A stretch of DNA of 64,000 bases, from NCBI GenBank assembly GCA_964530235.1, contig CAZGYB010000003.1, positions 1-64,000 of the forward strand, read 5' to 3'. Source of the stretch: UM-FILTER-33-9 sp964530235. Lineage in GTDB: Bacteria > Patescibacteriota > Microgenomatia > UBA1406 > GWC2-37-13. Each line of letters opens with the position of its first letter. Positions within the stretch are counted from its first letter, which is position 1. The translations under genes were made by a program, and so were the position numbers. This document shows positions 61,585 to 64,000 of the stretch, one piece after another. The notes below the pieces were generated by a model. It was not told the origin of the DNA and searched no databases. It worked only from the letters and a program-made list of their open reading frames with translations.

Positions 61585-62388
61585 ATGAGCGAGGCAGGAA
61601 GTACTTTAGAAAAAGCTAGACCTAAAATTTGGGCAATTGATACCATTAAAGCAAAATTATTAGAATGTTCTAATGGAAAAGTACCACAATCTGCAGAATT
61701 TCCTGCTTTTATTTTACTTAATGATACTTGGCAAGGATTATTAGAGGAAATATTTTATGTTTCAGAAACTGCTCATGGAGGTAATACCACCTTTTTTTAT
61801 GAACATCCAGAAGAAAATGCCAGAATAGTAAAAACTGATGCCAGAAAAACAGCAGTGCTTGTACAAAGAAGAAATCAAAAGGGTGGAACAACTTTGGTAA
61901 AGGTAGACACTTCTTCTGTAAAATATCCGGAGGTGCTTTTGGGTATATTACATAAACATCCAGCGGAAGTATTATTTTCTACAGAAGATATTTTACCCCT
62001 AGTTTTAACAGGTGGACACTTCATTGAAGGAGTAGTTACCCCCTCAAATTATTACCTTGCTTTCAGAAGCAGTGATACTACTAATTTAGGCAATTTTCAA
62101 GTATTTGCTAGGGGCTATATCTTAGGGATGGCAAAAGCCCATAGACAAACTGTAAGTAGACATCCTTCAAGCGGAATGGATAATGCAACAATGACCCGAG
62201 GAATGTTTAATGAGCTAAAAATACCGCTTTACGAAGGCAAAAGGGGAAAGAGAACTTTGAATTTAGTCGTTCAGCCAGGTAGAATATCTCTCACGTTTGG
62301 CTTTATCTTCCAACACTTCGCAAGCCGCAAACATTCGTTTAAGATAAGCCAATTCCGTTTTTCTTGGATGAGCAGCGTCTGGGTGTAG
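61585..62388 (+). CDS. JAMM/MPN-like protein with anomalous C-terminus
   Basis: 267 residues. GILHKHPAEVLFSTEDILPL near residue 122 resembles the JAMM metalloprotease motif (HxHP...SxxD), with possible upstream Glu in LLEEIF; the spacing is one residue short of the canonical form. Its last 42 codons overlap the convergent J-domain gene by 126 bp and read as antisense of that gene, so the native C-terminus may be lost. The codons and style differ slightly from the housekeeping genes. JAMM proteins cleave isopeptide bonds or Cys-linked substrates; no substrate is evident here. Confidence 0.5.
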   Translation: MSEAGSTLEKARPKIWAIDTIKAKLLECSNGKVPQSAEFPAFILLNDTWQGLLEEIFYVSETAHGGNTTFFYEHPEENARIVKTDARKTAVLVQRRNQKGGTTLVKVDTSSVKYPEVLLGILHKHPAEVLFSTEDILPLVLTGGHFIEGVVTPSNYYLAFRSSDTTNLGNFQVFARGYILGMAKAHRQTVSRHPSSGMDNATMTRGMFNELKIPLYEGKRGKRTLNLVVQPGRISLTFGFIFQHFASRKHSFKISQFRFSWMSSVWV

Positions 62389-63087
62389 TCTCATTGCTAC
62401 TTTTCTTTTCATTCCATTAACTAAAGTGCTAAACAGGTCTTCGTCCAGAAATCTTGATGCGTACGGATTAAGTCCCAGGGCAGCATAATAACCTTCGGGG
62501 TCAATTGTCTTTGATTGAGCAGAAGCGGCACCTCTACCCTTCAATTCTGCCCGAATTCCAAGAATTTCACTATAAGAAGGGTTTCCTGTTAATCTATAAA
62601 GTCTATAAAGACTCTCGTCAGTAATAACGTCAGGGTCATTTCCAATATTGACGTTTATGTTATTACCATAATCTCTTTGAACAGAAGTTCCTCTAGCAGA
62701 GTATCCATATCTGCAGTGATATTTGCCAGTTTGTTTATCTTGTTCTATATAGACGACTGTTGTTTCTCCATATCGTTGTCTCACAGGTAAAACCCCCCCA
62801 TTTAATTTAGCAACTAGGCTCTTATCTGCCATGAGAGACGTACCGTCACTGATGATAACTCCAAGACGGTCGGGAAGTGATGTTTGGTAAACTAAATCCA
62901 GAAATGCGGCTGCTTGTTCAGCATCCCCAACCAAATCTATGGGCCAAGCTGGTTGTTCGGGTTCTCCCACTTTGTCAATTCTCATTCCATTAACAAGACG
63001 AACTCTTTCTAAAGCTCTTTCATTTTGAGGAAGACTAAATAATTCAACAGGTCTTGGAGTTCCTAATAGCTGTGGAGCTTCATTCAT
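62263..63087 (-). CDS. J-domain protein with novel N-terminal region
   Basis: 274 residues. The last 80 form a J domain: GYYAALGLNPYASRF, helix 2, MRLHPDAAH with the HPD motif, and FAACEVLEDKAKRERYSTW. The preceding 190 residues have no domain that I know (segments GVIISDGTSLMADKSLVAKL, YRLYRLTGNPSYSEILGIR). J domains stimulate Hsp70 (DnaK), so this likely recruits DnaK to something in the accessory cassette. The start overlaps the upstream gene's stop by 8 nt. Confidence 0.7.
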   Translation of the reverse strand: MNEAPQLLGTPRPVELFSLPQNERALERVRLVNGMRIDKVGEPEQPAWPIDLVGDAEQAAAFLDLVYQTSLPDRLGVIISDGTSLMADKSLVAKLNGGVLPVRQRYGETTVVYIEQDKQTGKYHCRYGYSARGTSVQRDYGNNINVNIGNDPDVITDESLYRLYRLTGNPSYSEILGIRAELKGRGAASAQSKTIDPEGYYAALGLNPYASRFLDEDLFSTLVNGMKRKVAMRLHPDAAHPRKTELAYLKRMFAACEVLEDKAKRERYSTWLND

Positions 63088-63433
63088 TGTGTTTGCCCCC
63101 TTTCAAAGCTGAACCAAGCCCAACCACGCATAAATTGAGTGTATTGAAGAATGCGTTTATTGTTTGTTCAGAATCAAAGAAGAGCGGAAGTTTCTCTGCC
63201 AGTTTTAATAATTCGGAAAAATCTTTTTTTTCTACAAGAGAGGGCGAAATGTTCTTTGTTAGGCGAATTACATCCTGAATAAATATATTGAACTCTTCGT
63301 TTTTGCCGTCTTTAACTCTGTTTGAAACTTCTTTTGAAAAATCATTAAATAACGAATCAACCGTTTGGTCAGACAAAACTGAAAAATGAAATTTTAACCC
63401 ATTAACACCAGTGTCTTGGTTAGTAACAATCAT
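63080..63433 (-). CDS. Hypothetical helical protein upstream of the J-domain gene
   Basis: 117 residues, mostly helical and charged (KNEEFNIFIQDVIRLTKNISPS) with a small hydrophobic C-terminal patch (NAFFNTLNLCVVGLGSALKGG). No family is recognised. Promoter TTGAAT-18-TATAAG ends 7 nt before the ATG. It forms an operon with the J-domain gene. Confidence 0.6.
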   Translation of the reverse strand: MIVTNQDTGVNGLKFHFSVLSDQTVDSLFNDFSKEVSNRVKDGKNEEFNIFIQDVIRLTKNISPSLVEKKDFSELLKLAEKLPLFFDSEQTINAFFNTLNLCVVGLGSALKGGKHNE

Positions 63434-63439
63434 GATATA

Positions 63440-63469
63440 CTTATATCATAAAATAGGATACAAATTCAA
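63440..63469 (-). promoter_or_regulatory. Leaderless promoter of the accessory operon
   Basis: TTGAAT (63464-63469), 18-nt spacer and TATAAG (63440-63445). Start predicted at 63433, the A of the ATG. Confidence 0.7.
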
Positions 63470-63716
63470 CAGTATGTTACATAGTATTTAGGGGAGTCCG
63501 TGTCCGCGCACGGGCGGACGGGACAAGGACACTATATAAATCCTTTCCTTGCTCGAGTGAAGCGAGAGTAAAAATCGTGCGCGAAAAAAAAGTCGGTTCG
63601 AACTATTCTTCATTTAGTCTGCCGCTCCTAGCAAACTTGAATTTTCCCTTTGCTGCGCTCGCATCGGACGGCGTCGTTGCGAGCGCCGTAGCCAATGATT
63701 TCGCCATTTCCCAAAT
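63446..63716. other. Non-coding stretch with strong hairpins before tRNA-Leu
   Basis: No credible gene. A GC-rich palindromic stretch around 63496-63530 (gtccgtgtccgc..ggcggacgggac), the repeat AAAAGTCGGTTCGAAC at 63588-63603, and a 9-bp stem GCGCTCGCA/TGCGAGCGC at 63656-63693. Confidence 0.55.
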
Positions 63717-63802
63717 TGGTGCCGGGAGAGGGAGTCGAACCCTCACGACGATAAAGTCACAGGATTTTAAGTCCTGCGTGTATGCCATTTCACCACCCCG
63801 GC
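63717..63802 (-). tRNA. tRNA-Leu (TAA), CCA encoded
   Basis: Acceptor GCCGGGG/TCCCGGC with discriminator A at 63720 and CCA in the DNA (63717-63719). Long variable arm. Anticodon loop CTTAAAA gives TAA. Confidence 0.95.
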
Positions 63803-63864
63803 TCAATACGATAAATTATACCATTCAGATTTTTATGAAAGCGAGGATCTTAAATACAAAAAAA

Positions 63865-64000
63865 CTAAATTCTTTTTATGGAGTAAACGTAGGGGTAGAA
63901 TAAAAAAACAGCAGCCACATCATCGTCAATGGTTTTTTGAAAATCAGCATATATTTTCCTTCGCTCATCAAGTGAGTCAATGGTTCGTGCATCTTCTAAA
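63865..64000 (-). CDS. Peptide ABC transporter substrate-binding protein, C-terminus only
   Basis: The last 44 codons: EDARTIDSLDERRKIYADFQ, then TIDDDVAAVFLFYPYVYSI and stop. This matches the C-terminal end of the SBP_bac_5 family (A..T.D..ER..lY..fQ.ii..d.P..FLy.p.y). The 5' part lies outside the window. It would be an extracytoplasmic lipoprotein for peptide import. Confidence 0.75.
   Translation of the reverse strand, partial: LEDARTIDSLDERRKIYADFQKTIDDDVAAVFLFYPYVYSIKRI

Overview
The window looks like a scaffold from a Candidate Phyla Radiation (Patescibacteria) bacterium, most likely the Microgenomates side. This placement is an inference. It rests on the AT-rich, tightly packed genes, the deeply divergent 16S, several essential proteins that lack standard domains (PheT without its tRNA-binding domain, ThrRS without TGS, trigger factor without PPIase), a large type IV pilus locus, and an archaeal-looking thymidylate synthase. 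TGA is used as a stop (for example in the ATGA overlap at 44115-44118), so the Gracilibacteria code 25 does not apply. A 100-base N gap lies at 38616-38715.

Layout: 1-1.7 kb, 16S rRNA (minus strand, 3' end cut by the window) with a consensus promoter and a boxA. 1.7-2.8 kb, mreB. 2.9-8.3 kb, two membrane glycosylation-type proteins interleaved with two pseudopilins. 8.3-18.2 kb, the type IV pilus machine: pilB-pilT-pilC leftward, then a HolB-like clamp-loader gene, six pilins and pilM-N-O rightward. 18.2-21.9 kb, rpsP, rnc, nusB, rpmF, recG and a tiny membrane ORF leftward. 22-24.6 kb, a class A PBP. 24.6-32.5 kb, the leftward operon thrS-infC-rpmI-rplT-pheS-pheT-thymidylate synthase, the same core order as in E. 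coli. 32.5-38.5 kb, a P-loop protein, tRNAs, mtaB, two glucosaminidase-like proteins, trigger factor and a methyltransferase. 38.5-51.8 kb, GIY-YIG protein, tRNA-Lys, a receiver protein, gpi, radical SAM and cupin, dus, an unknown membrane protein, a CysQ-like phosphatase, a phosphohexomutase, holA, a PfkB kinase and ruvC. 51.8-55 kb, 23S rRNA with tRNA-Ala upstream but neither 16S nor 5S beside it. 55-61 kb, PEP synthase, enolase, ruvAB, three tRNAs and a Nudix gene. 61.2-63.8 kb, an accessory cassette (JAMM-like protein, J-domain protein) ending at tRNA-Leu. The last bases hold the C-terminus of a peptide-binding lipoprotein.

Four sequence-level observations stand out. (1) Upstream of thrS is what appears to be a complete amino-acid attenuator: a 14-codon leader peptide with Thr-Thr-Thr, mutually exclusive hairpins and a terminator. 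(2) Many genes have a -10 box ending exactly 7 nt before the A of ATG, implying leaderless mRNAs as a routine mode of expression. (3) Four loci (16S V1, both sides of tRNA-Ala, pheS-pheT junction) carry inverted arrays of short degenerate words with about 7-nt periodicity, each locus using a different word. (4) Nine rRNA helix tips carry the same CCCGA...TCGGG-type hairpin. The 16S also shows compensated changes at normally near-invariant positions, which would defeat common amplicon primers.
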